This document shows positions 23,216 to 33,930 of a stretch of DNA of 64,000 nt, piece by piece (positions within the stretch are counted from its first letter, which is position 1; each line of letters begins with the position of its first letter). The notes under the pieces are model-generated. The model saw only the letters and a program-made list of their open reading frames with translations. It was not told the origin of the DNA and ran no database searches. The stretch spans positions 682,001 through 746,000 of the forward strand of contig BDDD01000314.1 of the NCBI GenBank assembly GCA_001972305.1, read 5' to 3'. Both the position numbers and the translations under genes were made by a program. The DNA comes from Cephalotus follicularis. Taxonomy: Eukaryota > Streptophyta > Magnoliopsida > Oxalidales > Cephalotaceae.

Positions 23216-26200
23216 AACCGATTACCCAGCCATATCACATCATGCTCATCCATACGAAACTCTGATTGCTTATCCTTTTCAACATTCTGGACTAAGGCCC
23301 AAAGCTCACCATCATCACTCTGAGCTGTCTTAATCTGAGATATAAGAGTAGGCTCTACATTCATCGCAGCAACACAACATTCGGAACCCCGAACATACAG
23401 ATGCAAATCCATCCGCTCCATATCAGCTAATAGCTGCGGCTGAGTAAGCAATGCAGCTACGCTCCCAGAACTCTTCTGACTAAGAGCATCAGCTACCATA
23501 TTTGCTTTATCAGGATGGTACTGAATATTCAGATCATAGTCTTTAAGAAGTTCTAACCACCTTCTCTGACGCATGTTCAACTCTTTCTGTGTAAAGATGT
23601 ACTTGAGACTCTTATGATCGGTAAAGACGTCACAAGTTTCTCTGCACAAGTAGTGCCTCCAGATCTTCAACGCAAACACTAGTGTTGCCAACTCGAGATC
23701 ATGTGTAGGATAGTTTACCTCATAAGGCTTCAACTGTCTCAAAGCATAAGCTATCACATGACCGTGCTGTATCAAAACACACCCCAAACCCTTCTTAGAA
23801 GCATCACTGTATATCTGGTATCCACCCGACCTAGATGGTAAACGAAGAATCGGTGCCGACACCAGTCCATTCTTCAGTTTCTTGAAGCTTGCTTCTCGCT
23901 CCTCATTCGATTCAAACTTAGCTCCCTTTCTCATAAGCTGAGTTAATGGTAAGGCTATAGAGGAAAAACCTTCCACAAACCGCCTATAATATCCAGCCAA
24001 ACCCAAGAAGCTCCTAACCTCCATCACTATGGTAGGTCTCGGCCATTTAGTTATAGCCTCAACTTTAGCAGGATCCACACTAATCCCTTCAGCTGTAACC
24101 ACATGACCCAAAAACGCCACTTGTTCCAACAAGAATTCACTCTTCGAAAACTTCGCGTATAGCTGATTCTTCCTCAGAATACTCAGCATAATACGAAGCT
24201 GTTCTTCATGTTCTTCCATCGACTTGGAATACACAAGAATGTCATCTATGAACACAATCACAAACTGGTCCAAGTACTCATGAAACACCCTATTCATCAG
24301 ATCCATGAAAACTACCGGTGCATTAGTGAGTCCGAACGACATCACCATAAACTCATAATGCCCATACCGAGTACGGAAAGCAGTTTTAGGCACATCTTCA
24401 TCCTTTATACGAAGATGATGATAATCCGATCTCAAATAGATCTTAGAGAAATACCGAGGACCTTGGAGTTGATCAAACAAGTCATCAATCCTAAGAAAAG
24501 GGTATTTATTCCGGACAATAATCCGATTCAACTCTCTGTAGCCTATGCATAGCCTCATAGACCCGTCTTTCTTCTTCACAAAAAGAACCGGGGCACCCCA
24601 CGATGATACACTGGGCCGAATGAAACCCCAATCCAACAGCTCTTGCAACTGTTCTTTCAATTCGTGCAGTTCCAATGGTGCCATCCTGTAAGGTGCCTTA
24701 GATAAAGGTGCCGCTCCAGGAAGGAGTTCAATGGTAAACTCCGCTTCCCGTTGCGGTGGTAAACCCGGTAACTCCTCCAGAAACACATCAGAAAATTCTC
24801 TAACCACAGGATAGTCTTCAAGGCAAGGCTCAACCTTTGAGACATCCTTCACAACAGCTAAGAAACCTTCAGTGCCCTTAGCCACAAACTTCCTAGCCTT
24901 CAAAGCAGATATAACCTTCACTTCTTTTCTCGGCTGTGAACCCTGATAAATAAAATCAGGACTGTTCACATTCCCAAACAGAACCCTCCGAGCATAGCAA
25001 TCAATCGTAGCCCAATGACGATCCAACCAGTTCATACCCAGAATCATATCGAAGTCATTCATATCGATAGGAAGAAGATCTGCATCACGAATCCGATCAT
25101 CGAAAGCAAGAGGACAAGCATAAAAACACTCAGATATCACAACAGAAGAACCCGTAGGGGTCAAAAGAACCAAAGTTGCATCAAGCAATTGTGAAGACAT
25201 CCCAAGATGCCGAACAAAAGACCTCGCTACAACTGAATGGGTCGATCCAGTATCATATAAAACATAAGCCCTACGGTTACCAACAGAAATAAAGCCCGAA
25301 ACAGTACCTGGTGCATTAGCAGCCTGCTGAGTCGTGATATCAAAAACATGTCCTCCCACATTACGCTGTCCGGGATCTGCATTGTTCCCCCTCCTTTCCT
25401 TCGCATGAGGATCAGGACAATCCTTCACAAAATGCCCTTTCTGGCCACATACAAAACATGCCCCGATAGCTTTATAGCACACTCCCACTGGATGCTGTCT
25501 GCCGCAAACATCACATTTGGTAATCTGGACATCCGCAACCCCCTGTGTTTGCCTCTGATCATTACCGGGCTGTTGTTGTCCCCGGTTATCATTCCTCCTT
25601 CCTCGTTTGCCATTTCTATTCTTACTATTATGTCCAGAACCTTGCCCCTGAGAATCTCCTCTGTTTCTCTTCTTGTCACTTTCCTGGCGAGCTGCCTGGA
25701 AATCTTGCCTCTCCAGTTCTATATTCTTTGCTGCATTTGCCACTTCAGAAACATCAGCAAACCTGATGTTAATCAGCTTACCCCTAAGCTGATAGTGTAA
25801 CTTCCACTTGAACTTCTCAGCATGCTCCAGTGCTGTCCCAGCCGCGAACCGAGCAAAACCAGCAAGCCTAGTGAAACGGGTCAGAAACTCCTTGACCGAC
25901 TCTCCATCCTTCTGTCTTGTATTGATGAACTCCCTGGCATAAGCCTCCTTATCAGCAGTGGGAAAATACTGCTGATAGAAGACTTCACAAAAGTTCGACC
26001 ATATCAAAGTCTCCGCATAGTTACCACCCTTAGCCAAACCCAGAGCCTTCCACCATTTCTGAGCATCACCCTCAAGCTTGTAAGCAGCTAACTTAACTTT
26101 CTGCTCGTCACTACAACCAAGCACATCGAAGATCTTGTCCATATGAGCAATCCAGTGCTCAGCCTCCATGGGAGTCATGGCTGAGCTGAAACACTGCGGT

Positions 26201-26463
26201 ATTTGCTTCTTGAACCACTCAAGCCAAACATAAACGAGTGTGTCAGTTCTATCCCCAGCTTCTGTTCCCAACTGAACATCAGCTGGAGCATCCTCCTCAG
26301 CCACTGGCTCCCTATGGCCTTGTTCCTGATTCTACTGGCCTATCATACGCCGTACCTCCTGAGCGACTGCCTGACGTACTAACTCTTCCATAGTAGGCTC
26401 ATTTCTGACTTCCTGAGCCTCAACGAGTGCAGTCCTTTGAGCATCGTTCCTTGTACGTACCAT
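23086..26463 (-). pseudogene. Element A gag-protease-RT-RNase H polyprotein
   Basis: The natural start is ATG at 26463 (MVRTRNDAQRT). An in-frame TAG at 26332-26334 (codon 44) interrupts it, and the open part runs from there for over 1070 codons. Counting from Val/Met at 26304: gag core at about 48-190; two CCHC knuckles at 264-276 and 283-296; protease DTGSTHSVV at 351; RT from about 525, with FIDDILVYS at 685-693; RNase H with YSDAS and [10 protein letters not shown]; and the start of the integrase zinc region. In RT the motif KIDLRSGY has become KIYLRSDY (Tyr 623, codon 24436-24438), so the first catalytic Asp is lost. A one-base loss near 23103 shifts the end. Confidence 0.95.
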
Positions 26464-26614
26464 CTATGAAAAGGCACTCAAAACATGAAACAACACAAGA
26501 ATAAAAACCGAAACAGAAAACATATCATAAAATCATAACCGAAAAGCCTAACCCAGTGTGTACCTAATCTCACAGGTCAAACCTAGTTAGGTCTTCTAAG
26601 GAAACAAAACCTAT

Positions 26615-26626
26615 TCTCTGATACCA
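26615..26626 (-). other. Primer binding site (iMet tRNA)
   Basis: Minus strand TGGTATCAGAGA, five bases inside the LTR boundary at 26632. Confidence 0.85.
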
Positions 26627-26631
26627 CAATC

Positions 26632-29213
26632 TATAACACCCCCGGACGGCGGAGTCGTCATAGGTCATAACAAAACATATCTGAACATAGGCATAACTTT
26701 AACTGAACATAAACATTTCTTTATTAGCCAAAACGTGGCGGTCATAGTATTACTGAAAAACTATTCATAACATAAAACTAAACATGTGTCAAAAGTCAAA
26801 TACCGAAACATAAAACAAATTAACATATTATTCATGACTACTAAAACCAAAGACACTTAAGGATCAAATTCCTAGGAAACCATGACAAAAAGGTGGTCAT
26901 CTCTCATTCACACGTTCCCCCGCTGCTCCTGATAATCTGCAACATGGAAAATAAACGATAAGTTTAAAAGCAATAAGATCTCAATAAACTGATAACAGAA
27001 ATCTTAAGCAATTAAAACAGCTTAAACATTCTTTGAAATCATATCCGAATTTCCATAAAATACAAATTTCATATCTTTCTAAACATTTACGAAAAATTTC
27101 AAAAACATCATTTCATGATTGATAAAGTCATACTAAGCCACATACATATCACATTTCATAACATAGATTGGCAAGGGAGGCGCTAATTCCACATGCCCAT
27201 TAGAATTGAAGTGTACGGCACTACAGAAGTCAATTCTCACATATCATTTCATATCACATATCATATACTAGAATCGATTCATACGCCTCTATCATACATA
27301 GCGGATCCATAAATCCACCTCATGGGATTTATTCATAACATTCAGAGACGTTGTAGACTAATCACACCGCTACGGAAGTGTCATATCCCCGTGCCAGGCC
27401 TACGACATGCCTATGGTACGCCGCATAGGTGGGTACAATACTCAGTATCCAATCATTTAGAAAACATCGATTTATCAAAATCAATTTAAAAAACACATAA
27501 ACATGCTTCCACAAAACATATTTGAAAATCGTTGACAATGATAACATACATTTCATAGTCAATAAATCAACTCATTTATTTTTCGATATAAATAGATGAT
27601 TATTTCATACCGTAACGTATCTTAGCATAAGAATAAAGTCAGGAACATTTAAATTCAGAAAATGTCAAAAACAAACTTTATTTGTGAAATATAATCCAGC
27701 TCATAAAACGAAGGAACATAGCATAAAACAAAACTGATTTCAGTTCGATAAAACCAGATAGCCAAAAAATGATAGAAATCTGTACCTTATGCGCTCACAA
27801 AAGCACTTACGAAAAGATTGTTAACCCAAACTCCCTTTTGATGCACAACAATCTAAAAGACACAAAACTATTCATATAAGGGTCTAAGAAACATTAGAGA
27901 CATTAAACAGACTCATTACATTGTTTAGAAAAGACCCGAATTGATTCGGAGAACAAACGGATCAAAACAGTTGAAAACATAAATTTTCTGGACAAAACAG
28001 CCGACTGTTATAGAGCTCCAATCGACTGGGGAAGCTTGGCAGTCGACGATCCAACAGGGCCAGTCAACTACACAACCGAAACAGTCGACTGCATTCATAT
28101 GGTAGCCGACTGCTCAACCAAACCAGCCGACTGTTCATAAAAACAGTCGACTGTTCTGGTCGATAGAACAACAGAAACACAATATTTTCATGCAAAAACT
28201 TGTCCAAACGAGTATAACATTACACCAGAGACATATGAACATATGCATGTGACATTATATGACATTTAGACAGTGTAAAAACATAGAATTGACATTACCA
28301 TGTGACCAGTGACTAAATACGAGAAAAGAGACCAAGTGGCATCTAAACAGATGCTACATATAACAAACCAATCTGCTGTTCAAAGTCACATTTAGTTTCT
28401 GAGATTAGATTACAACATAGCAGATGCCAAGGACTGATCAATTGGCCCATAAACTATGACATAGATTTAAGTGGCTGGAATCACAACTCTAACAGCCTCT
28501 ATGCATAAGAAAACCAACAACAATGTGAAACAATTCATCACAGCCAGAATTACTAACCTGTAATGATTATCAAGAACACTTAAACAGCAGAAGAACATCA
28601 CAGTTCATTTGTCAAATGGCTGTTTGTAGGAAAATATGGAGAAGGAAACAAGGAATACATAACATCCTTAACAAACCAAAGGAACTCAACCAAAAGAACA
28701 ACGGAAGATTAAGATTACCTCTGTAGACCGCTGAAACAAATCCATAAGAATTCAACACAGGTTTCACAAAGCACATTTCGGCAGTGACAGGTAGAGGAAA
28801 AGGATGGCATAAACTCCAGGCATTGACCTTCTTAAAACAGAAAAGAATAGAGTGATTTTAGGAATTGTTAAGGAAGAAGAGGAGACAAGAATCGGATTAA
28901 TAAGGAAGAAGGAGATTGGAGACGTGTAGCATTAATGAGGGGAGGAGAGAGTGATACGGGAGAAAGAGGGAGAAGAAAGGAAAGAAGAAGAATAAGGAAA
29001 AATAAAATAAAAATAAAAGAAATAATAGAAAATAAGAGATTTTTAAAATAAAAGAAAAAGGAAATTGTTTTAATAATTTCAGAATTGTAAAATAAAATAA
29101 AGTTTTGATAAAATAAATGTTATAAACATAAGCCCAACCCAACATTACATTAACATATCCAAAATTTAGGCTGGTATCAATCAGCCCAAATCACATAGGC
29201 CCAAAACACAGGG
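26632..29213 (-). mobile_element. Element A right LTR, first segment (mosaic)
   Basis: It begins TATAACACCCCC (TG changed to TA). The first part, to about 27385, differs from the left LTR at many positions and lacks about 60 bases including most of the acceptor-like box. From about 27386 to 29213 it is almost identical to 19944-21771. It then breaks off about 95 bases before the LTR sense start and jumps back. Confidence 0.85.
28007..28170. repeat. GTCGAC array, CAGTCGACTG dialect
   Basis: Copy of the array at 20565-20735, within the segment nearly identical to the left LTR. Confidence 0.8.
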
Positions 29214-31153
29214 CCATTCAGAGACGTTGTAGACTAATCACACCGCTACGGAAGTGTCATATCCCCGTGCCAGGCCTACGACATGCCTATGGTACGCCCC
29301 ATAGGTGGGTACAATACTCAGTATTCAAGCATTTAGAAAACATCGATTTATCAAAATCAATTTAAAAACACATATATCGTTCACAATGATAACATACATT
29401 TCATAGTCAATAAATCAACTCATTTATTTTTCGATATTAAGAGATGATTAGTTCATACCGTAACGTATCTTAGCATAAAAATAAAGTCAGGAACATTTAA
29501 ATTCATAAAATGTGAAAAACCAACTTCAATTCTGAAATATAATCCAGTTCATAAAACGAAGGAACATAGCATAAAACAATACTGATTTCAGTTCGATAAA
29601 ACCAGATAGCCAAAGAATGATAGAAATTCGTACCTTATGCGTTCACAAAAGCACTTAATAAAATATTGTTAACCCAAACTCCCGTTTGAAGCAAAACAAT
29701 CTAAAAGACACAAAACTATTCATATAAGGGTCTGAGAAACATTAGAGACATTAAACAGACTCATTAAAATGTTTAGAAAACACCCGGATTGATTCGGAGA
29801 AAAAATGGATCGAAATAGTTGAAAACAGAAATTTCCTAGGTAAAACAGCCGACTGTCACAGAGCTCCAATCGACTAGGGAAGCTTGGCAGTAGACTATCC
29901 AACAAGGCCAGCCCACTACATAACAGAAACAGTCGACTACTTTCATATGGCAGTCGACTCCTCAACCAAACACGCCGACTGTTCATAAAAACAACCGACT
30001 GTTATGGTCGACAGAACAGCAGGAACACAACATTTTCATGCAGAAACTTGTCCAAACAAGTATAACATTACACCAGAGACATATGAACATATACATGTGA
30101 CATTATATGACATTTAGACAGTGTAAAAACATAGAATTGACATTACCATGTGACCAGTGACTAAATACAGGAAAAGAGACCAAGTCGCATCTAAACAGAA
30201 CCTACATATAGCAAACCAATCTGCTGTTCAAAGTCACATTTAGTTTCTGAGATTAGATTACAACATAAATAGATGCCAAGGACTGATCAATTGGTCCATA
30301 AACCATGACATAAAGTGGTTGGAATCACAACTCTAACAGTCTATATACAGAAGAAAACAAACAACAATGTGAAACAATTCATCACAACCAGAATTACTAA
30401 CCTGTAATGATTATCAAGAACACTTAAACAGTAGAAGAACACCAGAGTTCACTCGTCAAACGGCTGTTGGTAGGAAAACAAGGAGAAGGAAACAAGGAAT
30501 ACATAACAGCCTTAACAAACCAAAGGAACTCAACCAAAAGAACAACGGAATATTAAGACTACCTCTGGAGACTGATGAAACAACTCCACAAGAATTCAAC
30601 ACAGGTTTCACAAAGTAGATTTCGGTAGTGACAGGCAGAGGAAACGGATGGCATAAACTCGAGGCATTGACCTTCTTAAAACAGAAAAGAATAGAGTGAT
30701 TTTAGGAATTGTTAAGGAAGAAGAGGAGACAAGAATCGGATTAATAAGGAAGAAGGAGATTGAAGACCTGTAGAATTAATGAGAGGAGGAGAGAGTGATA
30801 CGGGAGAAAGAGGGAGAAGAAAGGAAAGAAGAAGAATAAGGAAAAATAAAATAAAAATAAAAGAAATAATACAAAATAAGAGATTTTTAATTTAAAAGAA
30901 AAAGGAAATTGTTTTAATAATTTCAAAATTGTAAAATAAAATAAAGTTTTGATAAAATAAAAGTTATAAACATAAGCCCAACCCAACGTTACATTAACAT
31001 ATCCAAAATTTAGGCTGGTATCAATCAGCCCAAATCACATAGGCCCAAAACACAGGGCAACCGTACTTTAAAACAAAACAATTTAAAAAGCTCGAAAACA
31101 AAAACATATATAAAAGTATGTAAAATACATATACGAACAAGCAGGGTATTACA
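29214..31153 (-). mobile_element. Element A right LTR, second segment
   Basis: It restarts at the sequence matching 27341 (CATTCAGAGACGTTGTAG) and runs to the proper end GGGTATTACA. It shares the variants GTTGTAG and TCATATCC with 27341-27385. Elsewhere it differs from the left LTR at many sites, so this is the original remainder of the right LTR. It contains the array at 29850-30025. Confidence 0.85.
29850..30025. repeat. GTCGAC array, CAGTCGACTG dialect
   Basis: Third copy of the element A array, more decayed, for example CAACCGACTG and CAGTAGACTA. Confidence 0.75.
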
Positions 31154-31239
31154 TTTTTAGAATTTGAAACAGAGATCACCAGTGTTGCCTTTTTTGGCTC
31201 CCTTTGGAAGTCCTCCCCTTTTTGTAACTCTAGAGGCCT

Positions 31240-31248
31240 CTATTTATA
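31240..31248 (-). promoter_or_regulatory. TATA box candidate
   Basis: CTATAAATAGAGGCCTCTAG on the minus strand, a typical plant TATA context. Confidence 0.45.
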
Positions 31249-31676
31249 GAGTTTTATCCTCCATTTGTAGTTACAGGAAAATTATCCAAAAAAAGGAACA
31301 TATTCATTATCAGAATTAGTCAATCAAGATCCAATTCATTTACAGAAGTAGAATCCTGATTATTTCGAAATATTATCGACACTTAATTAGTGATCAAATC
31401 GAATCCCTAGAAAATACACCCACACAATTTATTCCTTACGATCAAAGGGATGCACTGTAGAGCTAGTTTACCCTTTTAGCCACCAAGCCCAAACCCATAA
31501 CAAGGATCCCTAAAATAGTTAACTAAGAAGAGAATTTATGAAAATTTTGAATACTTAACTATGCCACTAAGTAAGAAGGGCATTTACAACAGCGTAGAGC
31601 ACTCCACTAGAACCCGCCCTTTAGAACTCCGTTCAAGTTCCAAGGGAAAAGAAGTAGGGCGCATGAATGATGATTC

Positions 31677-31758
31677 ATGGCAAGTTCACTCAATTGTTCA
31701 TCAAATGAGCTTGACAAGGCACATGAGATGTTTCGTATGGCTCAAGAACGTGATGTAA
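31677..31758 (+). pseudogene. Possible PPR-gene fragment
   Basis: The stretch ELDKAHEMFRMAQERDV resembles one plant pentatricopeptide repeat (pattern DKAREMFD.MPERDV). Only about 17 residues fit and no second repeat is recognisable, so chance is possible. If real, it would be a captured or decayed fragment. Confidence 0.25.
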
Positions 31759-32288
31759 GTAAGTGTAGGCCTACTGTGAACATGACAAGGTGCTTTGTAC
31801 CTTTATGGTGTGATCCCGAATGCATAAAGGCACTGTGTCGACCTTATGTAGCCATTTTGAATATGGGATTGGCATCCCCTCATAGCAGGAATCTGCCTTC
31901 CAATGGAGTTAGAGAATAACGCCTCCCTCAAGGCAGAAATCTTCGTTACAAGAGATAAATGTAGCGATGATACTCATCAAAAGCATCAAGACGCTCATGA
32001 AGGTTGTTCATGGCTTATTTACGGAGGCACACGATGAAATAGTTCTTAGGAAACCTAGAGTGTGTTTTGACCAGTCCCTAGGACCAATGTAGTGTTTTCA
32101 TGATATTTCGGTACAACATTCCAGTGATTTTTCATGTATAAACATCCTCCCCCTATGCTTGGATCATTATGATTGAGTGTGTTAGGTTTTTATATTAATA
32201 ATTTTGATGTTTAAATATATTGAAACATGCTAGAATTATTCCTAGGATAAAAAATATTGTTAACATATTGGTTAAACGAATTAGACTT

Positions 32289-32420
32289 CACTACAAGAAA
32301 AACAGGCAACCGAGAGGGCAAGTGGAGAGGGCATAGCGAGGGCCCTTTAATCCCCTTGTCGTTGCAGTTTTAATTTTTCTTTTTAAAAAATGGGCATGGC
32401 AAGGGCCCCCCAATTGTCTT
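32289..32420 (+). mobile_element. CACTA (En/Spm) transposon end
   Basis: CACTACAAGAAAAACAGG is the hallmark terminal repeat of plant CACTA transposons. It is followed by short GAGGGC and GCGAGGGC motifs in both directions, typical of subterminal repeats. No matching TTTTCTTGTAGTG end was found in the window, and no transposase is recognised, so its length is unknown. Confidence 0.65.
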
Positions 32421-32879
32421 TCTTCGTAACTGTCTCTGAACTGTTAGCATCATGGAGGAGAACATGGGTCCCCTGAATTGGCATGAAAATCTTGGCCATT
32501 TCCTCATTTTGAAATGGAGGAGTTATCTCTCCCATTATGACCACGATCCTGGGTGGTTTATCCATCTGTCCATGGCTCCTAGTGACATGTGTCAGTGCTA
32601 GAATTTGTATAAGAATTTTCCCATATCAGATGCCCCCCTGGTCCTTCTTCTCTAGACTTTGCAGAGTAGGTGGAACATTTATAAGGTGGTCTTGCTTGAG
32701 TAGGTCTTTGCTGCTTAATTGGGCCTGTTTTGGCTTACGGGCTTCTCTTACTATTCGGCCCAGGTTTGGTTTTACTTTGGAAGACAGCTGTGGCTCTTTC
32801 CAGCATTCTCTTCATTTCCCGTGTCTAATTAATGGGTAAATTTAGACCGTTTAATCCTGCAAAGATCGTATGGTCTGGA

Positions 32880-33174
32880 TCAATTCTCCTCTTGAAACCC
32901 TTTAAATCATCTCTTCTTGCTTGCGGTTTCCTCACTTTAGTCTTTTCAAAATTCAAAACTTTTTTCTACAAAGTTTTTGATTCCTAGAGCTTTCAGACGA
33001 TTTTTCTTCAAATCTTTACTTGCAAACTCCTAAGTGAGTCGTGCTTTGTTATTCATTTATGCAAACTGTTTAGGCGCCTCTTGGGTGTTTTGGCTTCTCA
33101 TTTCCTCTCTTTCTCTCTCTCTCTACGAGTTTCTAGATGGCCAGAGTCAAGCAGACTTGCAGACCGACTATGTA
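32880..33174 (+). other. Leader-like region with short histone-H3-like start
   Basis: TTTAAAT and a CT-rich leader are followed by a possible intron (GTGAGT near 33034 to TTTCTAG at 33130-33136) and ATG at 33137. The peptide MARVKQTCRPTM shares M-A-R-x-K-Q-T-x-R with the histone H3 start. Before the solo LTR inserted, the next bases were GTAAGT, which could be a splice donor, or a stop (TAA) if unspliced. No later H3 exon is found. It could equally be the start of a transposon protein or chance. Confidence 0.25.
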
Positions 33175-33508
33175 TGTAACACCCCCGATTCTGAACCGGG
33201 ATCACTCCCGATTCGGGATCGGTGTGTCACACAAAACTGAACTAAAAACATATTAAATATCTTAATCTTAATCATCATCAATACATGGTGGTTCTAAGAA
33301 ATATGAACACATGTATCATCTTGGAACATAAACTGAATCTGAAACATAATCTGAAAACTTTGTCATAAATCAAAAATCACAATACTGTTTAGATAACTGG
33401 CCTAGAGACGACCATAATACTACTAAGAACATAACTGGATCAAACTCCTAGATGATCCTCTGACATAGGGTAACTCTCTCATCACACTTGCCCATGCTGT
33501 CCCTGAAA

Positions 33509-33554
33509 ACCTGCCGCATGGAAAACAAAAACGCGGCTGAGCAAACCTCAGTAC
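33509..33554 (-). other. Splice-acceptor-like LTR box
   Basis: Best-preserved minus-strand copy, with GCTCAGCCGCGTTTTTG and CATGCGGCAG, about 335 bases from the sense 3' end. Confidence 0.55.
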
Positions 33555-33559
33555 AGATA

Positions 33560-33930
33560 TAGAATCATAAAATAGTTTACGAACAGTTTATGAAACAAAT
33601 CAATAACGAAACAACATAAATACGAATCAAAACAGATACGAATCAAAACAGAACAGTTACGAATCATAATAGATCAGTTACGAATCATAACAGAAAGAAA
33701 CAAAACTCTATCCGGAACAAAGCAGTTTACCAAAACGAAACGGTATCCGAAACAAAACAATATCATGCTCGATACAGTAACTGAAACAAACACAATACGA
33801 TACAAAACATTTTACGAAATGAAATACTTTACGAAACAGAATAGAACAATTTACGGAACAAAAGAAACAGTTTCTGAACAGTACGAAACAAACAGATTAC
33901 GGAACAAAAGAAAGCAGTAAACGATAAACG
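33560..33930. repeat. Degenerate short repeat in solo LTR
   Basis: Many imperfect copies of ACGAAACA / CAGTTTACGAA at close spacing. Confidence 0.55.

Larger units (their letters stand above)
19136..31153 (-). mobile_element. Ty3/gypsy element A (Tekay/Del chromovirus type)
   Basis: Complete in layout: LTR, PPT, integrase with chromodomain-like tail, RNase H, RT, protease, gag, primer binding site, LTR. Flanks TTTTT at 19131-19135 and 31154-31158 fit a 5-base target duplication, though a T run is weak evidence. The internal genes are broken by point stops and a frameshift, and the RT lacks a catalytic Asp, so the element cannot move on its own. The right end holds an extra 1.9 kb of LTR sequence. 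The chromodomain-like tail is the basis for the clade call. Confidence 0.92.
31159..32288. other. Unassigned DNA between element A and CACTA end
   Basis: Lower in obvious repeats than its surroundings. On the minus strand TATAAATAG (31248 to 31240) is followed by AGGCCTCTAGAG and a leader-like stretch into which element A has inserted about 90 bases downstream. The AT-rich DNA above it resembles a copia LTR promoter region but no ends were found. Short frames at 31561-31919 are discussed separately. Confidence 0.4.

Noticed and set aside
21455-29145. Identical 82-residue frames at 21455-21703 and 28897-29145 and near-identical 66-residue frames at 19920 and 27362
   Set aside because: They are translations of duplicated LTR DNA, low in complexity (Phe/Leu-rich from an AG/CT tract), and not conserved as protein in the third copy.
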